From Chiua virens (lineage: Eukaryota; Basidiomycota; Agaricomycetes; Boletales; Boletaceae), in the NCBI GenBank assembly GCA_019787685.1, contig JAHNUO010000028.1:1-64000 (forward strand): 64,000 nucleotides of DNA, written 5' to 3'. The position numbers and the translations under genes are program-made. The stretch's first letter is position 1, and each line of letters opens with the position of its first letter. Under the pieces are notes generated by a model. The model had not been told where the DNA came from, did not search any database, and saw only the letters and a program-made list of their open reading frames with translations. This document shows, in pieces, positions 1 to 14,200 of this stretch.

Positions 1-1003
1 AGTACCATCCTTCACGTCCCAGAGCTGATGCCTTTCATTCAACATAGTCCCTCGTTCCAAAGCTGCCTCCATTCCAGGGCGAGCTAACATATTCGCCATG
101 AAGTCCTTGTAGTCATGTACGACAAATGGTTTGATCGGTACGTGGATTTTCTCCCCATTCTTTCGGATAGTCTTCACTAACACTTGGTTGCATATCTTCC
201 CACCTGGATATTTCTGATACGTGCAGCGGTCTGGATAAGATTGGCGCTTTCTGTTGGGGGACTGCAATGGGGCATGTGTGTAGGAACACCATATGCAGGT
301 TGCATAAGTGACTGTGGCGGGTTGGAGGTCAAATTTTTTCTGGATGGTGCGTATGTCACCAGGAATGAATTTCCTGTTTGACTCAATTGAGCCAGGAGAA
401 AAGTTCTCTTTATTGCCACCCAGTGGAGTCGACAGAAGAAGGTTGAGGAACTCCAAGAGAGCATTACACCACGGCCGAGCAACATGTCCGAAGATGTCCA
501 AAATCGCTGCAACAAGCATCGACAACAAGATAGCCAGGTTCACATTGTGGAAGCTCTGCTGAAACTTCTCCTCTATCAAATGTGGTAAGCAATCAGTATC
601 GTGATTTTGGAAGCATTAACTTGCCAGTGTCGACGAATTCTGCAGAAGTCTCTCCATGGAGGAGGTCCTCTGGGCTCCGAGCAGCCAAGGTCCCCTTAAT
701 GCTTGTTATCGCGAGTTGAACCTGGGCTAAGTTCTCTCCCAGCTCACTGCGAAGGATCTCGTTCACCTCATCCCCGCTGGTTTCCATTTCTGCAACCTTC
801 TGTGAGTGCTCTCTAAGCCAACTCTCTTCGTCCGTCAGGGCCACTAACACCTTATCTTGTGCCCCCTGCGCATCCAGTCCGTCTACCATTTGGGAGATTC
901 TCTTTGTGCGCAAGTGTAGTTCGTGATCAACAAGAGCAAGTGTCGTGAACGTCTCATTTGCGACAGTTGGATCAAGGGATAAGTTGCTAGGTTGTCCCGA
1001 CAT
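1..1003 (-). CDS. Plavaka (Tnp2-like) transposase, N-terminal part, runs off the window
   Basis: Reading down the minus strand from an ATG at 1003, a first exon (to about 610) is followed by a short intron near 600-555 and then one open frame that stays open to position 1. The second exon encodes a Cys-pair segment (TCIWCSYTHAP, then PDRCTYQKYPGGKICNQ) and then PIKPFVVHDYKDFMANMLARPGME. This order, an FDLxPxT lead-in, Cys pairs, 'IKPFVxHDxKD' and 'L.RPGxE', is characteristic of Plavaka-type (KDZ-related) transposon proteins common in Agaricomycetes. The catalytic region would lie left of the window, so activity cannot be judged. The exact donor of the first intron is uncertain. Family assignment is from remembered motif patterns, not a search. 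Confidence 0.6.
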
Positions 1004-3973
1004 ATCGCCCAGTGGTGAAGGATCATTGATGGTTAACTTGCTAAGTCGTCCTATTATATTGTCCTGTGTACACGTATTTCAGCGAGATATTGCAATCCAC
1101 GCCATGTTACTCACTGTATCATCCATGACAAGGATTTCGTACTGTCCTTCGGGGCCACTGATCGCCTTTATAGGGTTACTCCGAAAACAAACTATGACCA
1201 CAAAGCTACAAGACATTGAAATTACAAGGCAAAATCATAATCCCCTTGTTCCTATCGGAGGTAGGGTTGCTGAGCTGAGCCATAACTGCCGAGCCGAGCC
1301 ATAACTACTGTAGCCGCTGTAACCAAAGCCGTAACTGACTTGTTCCCTGATATGACACTTGACAATACGTTGTTCCCATTTAGGCTGCCTTTTTTTGTTT
1401 TCTCCAACTCTTAAGGTAATGTGCGAAATTATCTATCAGCCCTCATCTCTGCGTCTCTGCACTCTCTCACTTAGCAAAGTTTACCCAATGGTCTTGCGAA
1501 AAAGTATTCCGAGTGGTGGTCGGGCTACAATGAAGGTAAGTCATGAACTACTGGTGCATGCATGATGGTCATTCTCTGACTGTCTTTCATTAGCCACTGA
1601 TTATTCCATCGCGTTCTGTCAAGTCTCTTAAGAGACAGCACCTTGTCAGTTAACAGCAAATTCTCTACCACTTGCTCTCTTATGCGTAGTCTAGACACCA
1701 CTCCGCCCTTGGTGGGCTCACCCACTGGCAGAAATGACCAGCTTTTTATTATGTGTTGCACTTCTAGGTCTAGTGGCCTACCTTGCAGCATTAGGATGCC
1801 ATGCGATAGATGCCAGTGTCATGTATTTGGTGAAGGGGCCAACCGCGGGCCCCTGAGTGGACCCGGCAGTGGGCCACTCTAGCATATGCTCCAACCTATT
1901 TAGACTTAGCGATTAAAAATGTCTATTTCTCATAGTTTATACATATCCTTGATTTGTGTTGAGATTTGTGTGCCACATGCACGCAATCTGTTTATGTACT
2001 TAACATTGCTAAATATGATTTCGAATAAAGTTGCATTCATAGAAGGAAATTAGACAAAAAATTGTCTATGTACATACTGGACATCATTTGCCGGATTCGT
2101 GTTAAATACAAAAAAGTACATATTGTATGACATGTGTAACCTATCACAATCATTCATTTTCTCAATTTGTCGAGCTCGATAAGTTCATCCATCAAATTCA
2201 GTTATATAATTAAAATTTGTTTGAGATATGTACCTAGGGCAAATCCTCTTATTTAGTTTGAATATTTTATTCAATATTTATGGACTTTGTCACTTCGACT
2301 TTTTTGTTCGTGTCTCGGGTGTTATGTACTACATAATGTGTGCCGTCAGGTCGGCGAACTGCCGATAACACTGCCACCTTGCGTCCGCTTCATCGACATC
2401 CACGATTGTCAAAACCCTGCCATCATTTATTCGCCGTTATGAATGTGAAATTCTATAGCGGAAGAGATCAACTTGAAGGAACCACCACTGGCCCACCACC
2501 CTGAGAGTATGTTCGGGGATGGGCAGAACTTACTCCCGGGAGACTTTCAGTGATTTCTCTGATGGTAATCAATGGTTTCCCTCAATACCCAACTGTACTC
2601 AAGGTAATGAGATTCCCATCCAGATGCCTTTTGAGCAACGTTTGAGCATTGATACAAATAGTCGTCGCAATCGAAGCATAACAGCATGAATCTTATCCAC
2701 GAGAACACCTGGAGAGATACGGAGCGCTGGAAGGTGCGATTGAATCACAAATGTGGTGTTTGAATTCATGCCGTGATATAAATGGCGTTTCACACGCATT
2801 CTCCGCAAGTACCTTCGTTCCATTTTTTGGCATAGAGTCTGATATCTCTTATCCTCCGCCTCCCGTCCTTGCATGACCAAATTAATTGAGATAGCAGGTA
2901 AGGGTCCATGTCTCTACCATTCTATTTTCCTTCCCGCGCATGATTGGCATATATCTTTTCGGAATAGAGCCAATAAGCGTACATAGGGAGTTTGTTGATC
3001 TTTTCCAGAGCTTCAAACTTATTCTCGAGGGGGGGAACTGATGGTTTCCCGGGCCATCGTCCGATGAGTAGGGAAAAACACGAACACGAGTCCAAGTTCC
3101 ACGCGGTCACTCCAACACGTGCATCGTCCTATGTCCGGATCGTTCGCGGGAAATGTTACATGTTGCGAATTACCGTCGTTTAACGAGCGGAGATACCAAC
3201 GACTCAGACGCCTATACCCATGATAAAAAAAAGTGCGTATGGAGCTTGGCCTATTTGGTGAACACGGCCCTGGTTCGTCCAATGATGTTACTGTAAGTCG
3301 CCGTTCATCATGCCCAACTTCATCTTTGAATTGGAGACCCTCGAATAGGCCGTAGAGTTGCCGAGAGTTCTGATCACGAACCTTTTTCAAGGATTACGTG
3401 ACGCACTCGTTGGCCTTGATGCACTCTTCAATGAATCGACAGTTTCCACATACCTCGCATACCACAATGAAAACAATTTGTAAAAATGGAGAATATGACA
3501 TGACCACCGTCGGCGTAGGTCATCGCCTTGTTTTCTTTGATCGTTTTGATCTCTCACGCATGGGGGCTGAACAAATTACGTGACACGAAGGTTTTAGTCC
3601 GAGGTTCAACCAACTGCTGTGTGTTGCGGATGAGACGCCGTGCCTCATCCCGTTTCGAGCTGATCTCTGCGAGTCGCGGATGATTCCGTACCTCTCCAGT
3701 GATGTCCGACAAGCGTTTTGGAGTTCCCCGCGTCTTCAATTCAGTTCTCCGTTTTCTTCAGCTACTTTAACTGGTCTTTCCCCTTATCACTCCCCTCTGT
3801 CCCCCCCTTTCATTATCACCCCCTGGTCTTTCTCCTCCTTCACCACATCTCTGCCCCCGTTTTATCTTTGCTACTCTTCATGTTCAATCAATACCACGAA
3901 CCGATCGATGCGTCAAAATTGATGCACCAAAGTGGTGACATGACTTCTGACGTGGGATCCCGTGTTCTTTCAG
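1004..3973. other. Intergenic stretch, no supported gene
   Basis: No conserved coding region is seen on either strand. At 1259-1340 there is a short imperfect repeat built on gagccataactgcc-like units. About 1900-2300 is AT-rich. Small ORFs near 2599-2880 and 3019-3390 on the minus strand show no recognisable motif. A pyrimidine-rich tract at 3770-3870 may be the promoter or 5' UTR of the C2H2-like gene that follows. Confidence 0.5.
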
Positions 3974-4701
3974 ATTTCAACAATAAGACGTGCTTACCAT
4001 GGCCATTTGCAGAGAGGCATCATTGTCGGACAGCACCCTCTATGTTTGGATGATCTCGAGAACGTGAGTGAGATGACATATACTTTTATAATGAACGTAC
4101 TGAACATATGTGACAGATTATGGATATGCAATGTGACGGGGAAGATCTCCGCTGGTACATTGTACCTCCTGTCGACACCGTGTGCCCATTTTATCAAGGT
4201 ATACTTCGCCGAGATATGGATGGGTTATTTGGGCATATGAACCACGCCGTTAACGTTGTTCGGAATGACGTCACTCCCGTCTTGCGCCCTATTACTGCTA
4301 CAGGATCTGAGGGTGTGAGTAGACATGACTGTTTTTGGCTGTTGCACTGCTTACTTATCGGTCCCGTGTGACAGACGGCGAAACGAACTGGCGGAGTTGA
4401 TGAGATGGCTGGCAAATATTCGCCTGCTTCGATCACGACAGACATTCATTCCTGCCAGGCGGTGACGCTCTGTTACTGGACGAGTGACGGTAAAGATGAG
4501 ATTTGCGGTGCAAAGATCACTTGCAAGAGTGTCCCAGCGCACCTTGGGGATGCACATCACATCAGAAAGTTGGACAAAAACTCGATGATATACTGTCGCT
4601 GGGAGGGATGTGACAGGCGAATGAAGCCCAAAAATTTCTCCCGACACGTTCGCGAGTGTCATGTTGGACATTGTAGAGAACAAAAATCATGCGGGAATTG
4701 A
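3974..4701 (+). CDS. Short C2H2-like zinc-finger protein (3' exons; 5' start unresolved)
   Basis: Three phase-compatible exons can be joined: 3974-4063, 4117-4314 and 4375-4701. The introns at 4064-4116 and 4315-4374 begin GTGAGT and end CAG. The last exon carries Cys/His clusters: CYWTSDGKDEICG, then AHLGDAHH, then CRWEGCDRRM...FSRHVRECH. The same arrangement recurs in the complete gene at 47664-49130, so both belong to one basidiomycete family of C2H2-like proteins of unknown function. No ATG opens the first exon shown; it is preceded by a good acceptor (ttctttcag), so an upstream exon exists, perhaps with the ATG near 3880, but phases do not join cleanly. The copy may therefore be truncated. 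Confidence 0.5.
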
Positions 4702-5179
4702 TGTGGGCTAAATGTGTGCGACCTAGGAAATCGTACGGTACGAGCATACCGTCATGTATGTATTTAGTTGTCACAGAGTGTACAAGTATCGGGAGAATTT
4801 TTTTAGATGAAAAGCGAACGAGACAGCCTTGAGATTAATTCATTGGGGAAGATATAAGAAATGAAGATATCGGGGTCTACAGGATAATATCAAGCTTTCT
4901 CCCTTTCGGGGAGTCGATCAAGGCCGATCATTGTATCCATTTCTTCCCTTCTCTGCCAGAAAAGCTTGTCCTTTTACATGGCAGTTCAGCCCTCTGAATT
5001 GCCTCTTCCACCAATCCAGAATGTGCGTAGTATTCTAACACAATGTCGTGTCAATTGCGATCAAATGAATAGTACCTAAGTGGTGTCGTTGCTTTCCAAG
5101 GCCTACTGGATCATATCGACTCAAAGCTCACTTGACCTTGGCGGCAAATATTTATCTGGTTGCAAGGTTTCCGGATTGG
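4702..5179. other. Intergenic, between convergent genes
   Basis: Sequence between the stop of the C2H2-like gene and the stop of the carboxylesterase gene. It should hold both 3' UTRs. No ORF or repeat worth naming is seen. Confidence 0.5.
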
Positions 5180-7520
5180 TCACCTCCGATACCCATACAC
5201 GAACCCCAATTCCTCCGCCATAAAGGTACACTGCGCTGTACGGTATCCAGGTCGCACGCTCGTCGTCACATTCACCACCACCTCGTTCTCACCCGGCCCA
5301 TATCCCTCCCACACCACCTCTGCCCCGACGTAATTCGGACTCCCACTCCACGCCATCTCTGTGAACCGTTTCATCACCTCCCTCGTCACCTCCACCTGCT
5401 GCGCGCTCAGCGGCTGATACAGCCCGTCTGTCTCGGCTGTGCCGAACACCCAGTAGAGCTCGTCTGCGTGACAAACTCGACCGCGACACATGCCTGGGTT
5501 TGGGGTTAGTGGAGAACCAAGGCCGGTGGCGAAGACGGCGTGGTAGGCGTTCCCTGGATTGGTCGTGTTCGACTCGAGCGCTGCGAGGTACGTCGAGGGA
5601 CAGAGGACTACCCAGTCGGTCAAGAGCTGAGCAAGCGTGAGGATCGCCCCGGACATGCCCCCTTCATCTGGAGCAGTGTTGTACGGGTAGAGTGTCGTCG
5701 ACTGGAGGATTTTAGCAATCTGAGGTTGCGAAAAGTAGCGAGGGAGTGTTTGAGCGTATGCAGACGGCGGCGCGGTGGGGGAGAGGGTGCTGGGGAGAAA
5801 GTAGCAAAAGTCGCATTCGGTGGTAGACCAGAGGGTGGGGACACGAGCGTAGACGCCGTCTCGAACGCTGCTAGAAATGTCGTTGAGTACATAATCACCG
5901 TCGATGACGATATCCCAGGACAGTCCAAGCTCGTAAACTGCAAGCGCAAGGTTCCCAGCCGGTGTGTCTTGGACACAAATTACATCTGCGTTAGAAAGTG
6001 AAACCGAAGTATCAGATGCGCACCCGAGGTATTTTGCAAGAGTTAACGACGTATTTAATGCCAGCTCCGGTGAGTAGAACGGGTTAGCCGTGCTAAAATC
6101 AGACACCAGGATGGCGGCGTCTACGTGAGCCTCAGCATGCAGCACAGACCGGATAAGGATAGACCCACTGAATAGGCCATGGGTATACTTTTGGTTGGTT
6201 CCAAGGAGGTACCGCGTCATGGTACCACCAGCCGATTCACCAAAAATCAGAACTTTTGCTGGCTAAATGTCGAATTTGCGTCAAGCCAGCAGCTAGAGGC
6301 TTCATCTGACGATTACAAAAACGCACATCGCCACCAAAAGATTCAATATTATCCTGCACCCAACGCAATGCAAGGAGGGTATCTTTGAGTGCGGCGTTTG
6401 ACGCGTTGAACCATCCAAAGGCAGTGAGACGGTAATTGATTGTGATGAGAACAACGCCTCCATATGATACCAAGTTGGTACCGTCGTATATGTTCGATAT
6501 CGAGTTACCCACATATCCATCGGTCGTCGTATTGTATGGAAAAGGGCCACTATTCCCTGTGGTAAGCCCTCCTCCGTGAACTGCGGGAACAGCATTCAGA
6601 AAGGGAGGGGACACTCGGAAGGATAACAACATCTTACTGTAGAACATCACAGGGAGTTTTGGGAAAACCCCCGAGGAAATTTTTCCACGAGCAACCGGAG
6701 AGTAGACATTCAAAGACAGACAGTCTTCTTCGATGTGCAACATATGACCGTTATCGACGTCCGGGGGCTGCGTAGACATTTCGAGTTAGTGGACGCAATG
6801 CGTAATCGACGAGTCCTACCTGCGCGCAAAAAGGACCGTAGGAGGAAGCGGTACGTAGAGTGTCCGAAGAGACGTTGAAGGGAGTCGGTGATCGAAAACG
6901 ACCTTGACCCGCGGTTGACGCCGCATACTTGATACCTAAGAAGCGCCAGGTGAACTTGTCACGAAAGCCACGAAGGATCCCAGCTTTCGGTGTCGATACA
7001 TCGATCTGTCTGGTAGTATCGGATGTCACATTGGAGTGTGTTAATGGGGCGGAGTTGGTACAGAGAGCGGGAAAGTGTGAGAGTGGATTGGCCGTGTCGT
7101 CGAAAGGGTATGAACTACCCAGAGTGAATGCCACGCAACCAGCTGACAGAGAAACTCTAGAAAACAGACAGTTACAGGGTAATGTAGAGACATACAGCTT
7201 CCTGCGATCCAAGCCTTTGAGCCTGAGGCGAGCGCTGCTCCGTGTCTCTCGGAAATCAGGACAGACGTTAAATTTTCCGAAGTGAAACCGGTGCTCGAAG
7301 TTGGGAATGGAAGCAGTGTCTCCTGAAGGTCAGCGCAGGTCAAGACAGCTCTCGAACAAGATAGTGGTGTTCTCAACAAGAGTGCACCGGAACGGCTCGG
7401 ATTCGACGGGTCGAGATCATTGTTTGAGATGATAACTACATCAGTGTCGAGCGAGAGGCCAAACGCTACCTGGGAAAGTGTCGAGAAAGTACTCAAGATA
7501 CTAAACGACCGCATGCGCAT
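5180..7520 (-). CDS. Secreted type-B carboxylesterase/lipase (alpha/beta hydrolase)
   Basis: Five exons join in phase: 7520-7196, 7142-6820, 6767-6638, 6580-6327 and 6262-5180, giving about 704 aa; introns are 52-64 nt. The N-terminus (MRMRSFSILSTFSTLSQVAFG) reads as a signal peptide, so the enzyme is probably extracellular or secretory. Family landmarks are in order: FLGIKYA, EDCLSLNVYSP, the oxyanion-hole segment IHGGG created by the third splice, and the nucleophile elbow FGESAGG (Ser about residue 354). The VPTLWSTTECDF region holds the likely catalytic acid, and CHADELYWVFGT carries the likely catalytic His (about residue 609). This is the cholinesterase/carboxylesterase family, which hydrolyses ester bonds; the substrate cannot be told. 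An N-terminal region of about 180 residues precedes the usual hydrolase start, longer than typical. Confidence 0.9.
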
Positions 7521-10500
7521 GATGAGGAGTACTTCATAGAGCGCTCTCTGTCATGATGGGGCCACAAAGATTCCCACGCTGTTACTACTTAAACTATTGA
7601 CACTGAGACTCGGCTAGGACTAATGTTCTTCCTGCCTTTCCATTAATCGCCTTGCGCGACGTGACCGTGGATCTGAAACGCTGAAGGTGTGTAGCCATAA
7701 ACTGACTATGCAGAATTCAGAATGGCAGACATTGACATTTGGCACCGTGTTTCTAATCTCCCCAGACGGAAGCGAGCAGTAGCTAAGGTCCATGCCTCTT
7801 TTGATTTTTGATTTTGGTCTATTTCCATGGTTAAAACTTTCAAAGAAGGCTCTAATGGGAAAAGCAGGCTCCGTACTTACGCTTGAAGCCTTTCGTGATT
7901 CAAAGTATCCCAAATGAGGAGCGCCATGGCTTTGTTGCTGTACTACACCGGCCTTACTCGTATGAGATATTGATTCATCCCTGAGGCCTGATGGTCGTGC
8001 CTATCCAACAATATTTTCTTTGGTCGTCTATTCACACACACCCAGAAGCGTATTTTCTCAAGTGAAAAGTTCTGTTGGACAATTAAGAAGCAGAACAGAA
8101 TACCGACTACCAAGGACCATAGAACTCTAGGTAAGAACCAACATGATGACCATCCCTTGCAACTGACGTCTTCCATTCATTATAAGACGTGTTCAACAGA
8201 TAGAAATTGATAAATTGGGTCCTAGATGTGCGGATATGTATGACCTTTGGTACTGAACTTGGGGGAATGCAACGTATGTAGGTTATCTAACAGCTTGGTC
8301 ACCTTCAATTTCGAGTCCTTCTAATTGTCCTAGGTATCCAAGGAATTCACTGTAAAAAAAAACACTGGATCGTGTTGTCGTCGAAACGTCCAGTCAATAG
8401 GCATTTAAGGAAATACTACAATGATTAAGCATCCTCTCAGAAACTAGTCCACCTATTTTGACCCTCTCGTACGCTAGATGATCGTCAAGATTCGGCGAGG
8501 AGCTTGTGTGAAAACTTCTCATCCATTTCGCATTAGAACATGGCGCACATTCTACAGTTCTCTGACCATGCCGCCTACTTTGAAAGAAGGGGACTGATGA
8601 ATCGGATGGAGCCGGAACAGTAAGTCTCTTGAAAAATGACAATCGTTGCATTGATGTGAACGCGTCCCGTGATCTAGCTTAGGGATTACATCACTAGATT
8701 TTGATCAGACGATCACTGGCTCTGGAATAAACTTGCATGCATAGCCCCTTTTGTTCGCAATGACGACTTGATGTTACAGTAATGCGCCTGCTGCACACCA
8801 CTGGTGGACCAGATCCAACTTAGAGTCCAGTCACACCGCCTCGTGATCACTCTCATCTCAGCATCACTGGCACGAAGGTCGAAGCAACCCTCGGAACCTA
8901 AATTCAGGAAGCGGAGAGGTCAGTGTCACCACGGAGGACCTCGTCCAAGCTCTTTCCACCTACATCTCGACGCTTAATGGATGAAGAGGAGGTACCTGCA
9001 AAATGAAGGCGGCTCATTGTCGATGAGGATCCCTACCCTGGAAGTGATCCACCTCACAGTGTCCTCTGGCCGTCCGGTTTCTGCAGGATAGAATGGTCCA
9101 TGGTACGCTAGTGTTTGTCGTACAGCAGTACTCTAAACAAAAAGAAACCGGACAAAAAGGACGATTATACGCCTTCAGCGCTACCCTGTACCCATTCCCT
9201 TCACTACAGCATGTAAAGATCAGGTTAAATTGGAATTTTTCCGCTGCTCGATTCTTGCGTCGCTCACCCTCCACCACTGCACTCAACAGAATTTCCTGAA
9301 GCACAATCTTCCTCGCCATCCCACCAGTTATAAACGCACTTACTAATTCCATCGGTTCCCTCCTCTCTCACCACTTCTGCCATGCGTTTCCACCGGGCGT
9401 TTGCAAACATCTCACCCGCGTTTAGTCCCAAATGGGTTCGCATTCGCCCCTCGGGCGTCAAAGATGGCATCAGCCTTTCTGCCGACAAGATTGAGGTCGA
9501 CCAGGGCAAGTTAAGAAGGTTGAGCGCTGAGCCTTGCGCGGTCAAAGAACGTGAGATCTTTGCTATGCAAGGTTGACATATGTCCACCTGTTTGTGGCCA
9601 GTCACTATATGCGCCTACTACCATCGAAACATGGCCACGTGTGTGTTTGCACAAATCGCTCATGAACCCGTTTACAATATTGCTTACGCTTCCCGTTTTG
9701 CCAGTCATACCGCTGGCATTTCCGGCCGCAATAGTAGGCATGGAGACAGCCTGCACATCATTTGAATCTGCCCATACTCCTCGTTTTCGGGTATTGAAGG
9801 CATCCTTGTGTCAAACGGCCGTTGGGTGCTTGACAAGAATACCATTTACCTTGTCATTTTGGCATGTTTGGATGTACCCATTGGCTATGTCCCGTCATAC
9901 TAGCCTACGCCGTTCATTGAACGCCTCTTTGAGCTTCTTGTAAAGCTCTCCACCTCTCGAGAGTTTCACATCCAACCTCCGCGCCAGCCCCAAATCGTCA
10001 CCAAGCCCAATTTGATGTAGCACAGAGCGGTACACCGTATATCCAGGAAGGATATCTCTGAGTTAGTAACGTAACTGCCTGCTCTTGTGCCAGTGGCTGG
10101 TGCGCAAACTGCAATAATGTTTCGCTTTTGAGAAGCGATGGGACGAGTCCCCGCTGCAATGCCTGTATGAGAAAGGGGAATGCATCCATGTCCTTGATGC
10201 ATGTTCTCAGTAAGACGATGCCGCGCGGCCGCTGAGTTGGAGAAGGCTTGGAGAGTGTTTGAGTGCGCCGTTACTAGCAACGAACGCCTGGAATCCTTTA
10301 CCCATACGGTTTCCATGATCGAGGATTCACCGGCACTGCCCATGTCCATCGGAACGCGTGATTAACCTGGTTGCACAACTTGCACTGCGGCCACGTACTG
10401 GCAAATCGACCTCAACGGCTTAAGCACTTACCTGTCTGGCGCCAGCTGGGATGAATGGCGTATATTAATGGCGTATATGGTCAGATCTAGCCACTCTTTG

Positions 10501-11261
10501 TGCTGTACATGCAATTACTTTCGTCTTGAAATCCCTGCAAATGATTGGTCAATTCCAGCGAGGCAGTATGTCCAATGCATAATGCCTACATACGCTGTAC
10601 ATCGTATTCTGACTGCCGAGATTCATCTCTTCAAGTTTGCTTCCAAGATATGGAATATTCTTCTTTCTTCTTTCAGGGCGGACATCCGCGTGACGAGCTC
10701 GATTCGTCCACTATTTGTCTGCACAGTGCGTATGGCTTAGGAAATCGTTTCGAGGTGTCTGCAAAAAGACGCGCACGGTAGGTCACGGGTTCCCCGCTTG
10801 AGTATGGTATGTACTACTGAGGATAGGACGACACTACATTATTGATCAAGTAGTCAAGAACGCTCTTGAATTAACTCTGGACCATAAAAACGGACGATTC
10901 GTCGTCGGAGAATCTGGTAGCGAACGAATCTTGTTGCATCCTCATGACTTCGAAATTTTGTGCAGACGAAGCTGTTTTCGGATAAGTGGTTGAACGGGAG
11001 GAAAGCCTGAACCGCGGGATATGTTGGTACACATGGGACGGTGGATTAAGTAGCAATGGAAAGGAGAAGTAAGAGGCTGGCTAAGCCTCTCGTCATCATC
11101 AGAACATACTTGAGAGACGCATACTGGCATGTGGCGTGACTCGAACGGGATATGTCATCGGTCACGTGGGAGTCACGTCTTGGTAATTCAGACACGGAGC
11201 CGCGACTCGCGTGGCCCCGTGTAATGAGTCCTTGTCATCTCAGACGACGACCCCTACGACC
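7521..11261. other. Long stretch without a supported gene
   Basis: Many short ORFs occur on both strands but none shows a family motif. Between about 9000 and 10350 several minus-strand frames follow one another with stops between them (for example 9511-9756 and 9966-10349). This looks like a decayed coding region, possibly a transposon relic, but no motif names it. The last few hundred bases should contain the RAD4 promoter. Confidence 0.4.
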
Positions 11262-14200
11262 ATGACCCTCTCAGTCGCGGGAGATAGCAGTGAGGATGAA
11301 CTAGACTGGGAGGAAGTTCCGGTTCTAGAGCAGCCGGACCAGCTCGACATCCCTCTCGAGCTCGAGGTCGCCCCTGCCCCACAGCAGAACATTGAAATCG
11401 TTCTCCAAGCGCGGCCCAAAAAGGATGATACCAAGTGAGCACTCTGTGTTTTGATGTCGTGTGTTTTTTCTAATCCCGCGTGAATGTAAACAGGAAAAAG
11501 ATGGCCGCTGCTCTTCACGCACGGCGCGTCCTCCGAACGACCTGTCACAAGATTCATACCGTCGCTCTCTTAGCCAATGCTCGGATACGGAACAAGTGGA
11601 TTAACGACCCCTTGCTCCACGTAAGCGTTTTTCCACCATACCTTGCTTTGACCCTGTTGTCAACGAACTTATTATGCCAGGCTCGACTCCTCTCCATCAC
11701 TCCTCTTTCGCTCCAAAATGGATTCGCAATGATACACAAGTCACACGTCCCGGATCAGAATAAACGCGGTCGCCTCTTTGAAGCAGCCGTCGAACGACTT
11801 ATCACCTGGTGGTGTGAGTCCTTCTTCTCAGTCACACCGACGGGACACATCAGGAGTAGAACATTCGAGGAGGTGGAGGAAGAAATCAGTCGTTGTAGCG
11901 ATCCTGATGATTTGGATCCCAATGACTCCGGCTATGAACGCATTCGCAGCGTTGAGTCGCTCATGAAGCATCTGTTGATGCAACGTGGGTGTAGAGACAC
12001 ATCTGCACTGCTCTTCACTGCTCTGTGCAGAGCCCTCGATATCCCGGCTAGGCTTGTTGTCAGTTTACAGAGCGTTCCTTGGAAATCGAATGTTGGGAAA
12101 CTAGCTTCAAAGAAAGATGACCCCAAAGGCAAGGGCAAGGCGCCACAGAGCTCCGCCGATGATCACGAAGACCTCGAGACCGATGATCAAACGGGGATGC
12201 AGAACATAGCCGTACCTCCTTCCAAGCACAAGGGTACGTCAAAGTTTGACGCTTCGAAAGTCGTGCCGTCAGTATGTACACACCCTTCATTTTACAGGAA
12301 AAGATAAGGAGATAAATCCAGTCATTAAACTTCGCAAGCAAAAAAGTCAATCTATCACCCGAAGTGAATCACCTGCCATAGGGGCCAGATCACTCAGTAG
12401 GTGGAAAATTCGCCGTTCACGTTCTGTCTAAGCGGTTATGTCAAACTCGTTCAGAATCACCAGATCCGACGGTCACTCCCCCCGTCTTTTGGACAGAGGT
12501 GTTCTCCCGTCCAGACTCCCGCTGGTTGCCTATGGATCCCGTCCGCGGAATTGTCAACAAACGCCACGTTTTCGATCCGACCTATACTCAGAACAAGGCA
12601 ACAAATAAGACCTTCAGGCAAGATAATCGAATGCTGTATGTCATCGGTCTCGAAGAAGATGCCTTTGGTCGTGATATCACGGCGCGATATGCCCGTGAAT
12701 ATACAGCCAAGGTATCCAAATCACAGGCCGTGGGTGCAGGACCTGCCGGCGGGCGTAAGGAATGGTGGGGCAGAGTTGTGCAATCAATCACGAGACCTTA
12801 CCGCCTGGTGTGTATCGCCAAGCTCCGTGGAAAAACGGAGATGAATTTCATTCTGATGGTTTCCTTTTTCTGTCCATAGCAAAGGGACGACCTCGAGGAT
12901 GATGAATTACACATGCATCAATTGACCGAAGGCATGCCAACCACGATTGCGGGCTTCAAGAACCATCCCTTGTGCGTGTACACCTTTCCAATCTTTTCTA
13001 ATAACGTTTTCCCGTGGGGTCATAGTAGGCTTATCCTTATCGTGCCGCGTTTTTAGGTACGCTTTGGCTCGTCATCTTAGGCGTGACCAAGTGATTGATC
13101 CTCCCACGGAGCTTGGCAAATTCAGAGGGGAGTCTGTATATCCAAGTTCGTCCGTGGTTTCTCTGAAGACTGCGGAGAATTGGATGCGGCAAGGCCGCAT
13201 AATACGTCAAGGTTGCCAACCCATGAAAATGGTGAAGCAGCGGGCGGTGACCGTCGGCCGACAAAGGGAGATGGAACTCGCTCTCGAACGGGCGAAAGCA
13301 GATGGACATGCCGGCGGTGATGAAGGGTTGCTTCAAGGGTTGTATGCTTTTTCCCAAACGGAGTTGTACACCCCGGAGCCTATCAAAGATGTAGGTCTGC
13401 CTCGCTTTATTATCTTCGTTCTCGTTTTCCTTTTCACCCCACTCATGTTTCCTTTCTCAACAGGGAACAATTCCCAAAAATGATTTCGGTAACATCGACT
13501 TGTACGTGCCCTCCATGCTACCGGAAGGAGCAGTGCATATACCATGTACGTGGTTCGACTTGCTTTTTTGCTTATCAGCCGAGCTTGTGGGTCAACTGAT
13601 CTTGGGTGTAGTTAAGGGGGCTGCGAAAGTAGCCAAGAAACTTGGGTTCGATTATGCAGAGGCGGTGGTACGTGCCACCCTTTCTGATGGAATGCGTACA
13701 TACTCATGATTTCATTTCTTCCGTTCGATGACGTGTTTCATTTCTCGATGGCAGACGGGATTCGAATTCAGAAAACGAAGAGCAATGCCTGTCATCCAAG
13801 GTATCGTCGTTGCCGCCGAGAATGAAGACGTGATCGTGGAGGTATGACTCATTGTCTTGTTCACGTTACACTAGTTGACATCCCATACGTGTTTACCATA
13901 TTTACTTGCCTTCCTGTGCCACTGTTCCCGCCACCGTTTGTGACTGCCGTGACCCTTTTCGGCGGCGATCTAGGCCTGTCTAGAAGCGGAACAAGAAGCA
14001 GAGGAGAAAGCGCGTGCAAAGCGGCTAGAGCGGGCGTGTAAGCGGTGGATACGCCTCATACACGGTCTTCGTATTCGCGAACGACTTCAGAAAGAGTACG
14101 CTTCTGGTGGTGCGGATAACCTCGAACATCCTAGCCCTCTCCAACAGCAAGAGCCACTGCGCCAACAGGAATCGTGGCTTGATACGGACAAATCCGAGGT

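Noticed and set aside
9511..10349. Series of minus-strand ORFs in 9.0-10.35 kb
   Set aside because: Stops separate the pieces, no joining introns fit, and no motif identifies them. Described only as possible decayed coding sequence.
11826..11872. Possible 40-nt intron in RAD4 exon 3 (gtgagt...cag)
   Set aside because: Removing it creates a stop, and the retained text (FSVTPTGHIRSRTFEEV) is conserved in Rad4.
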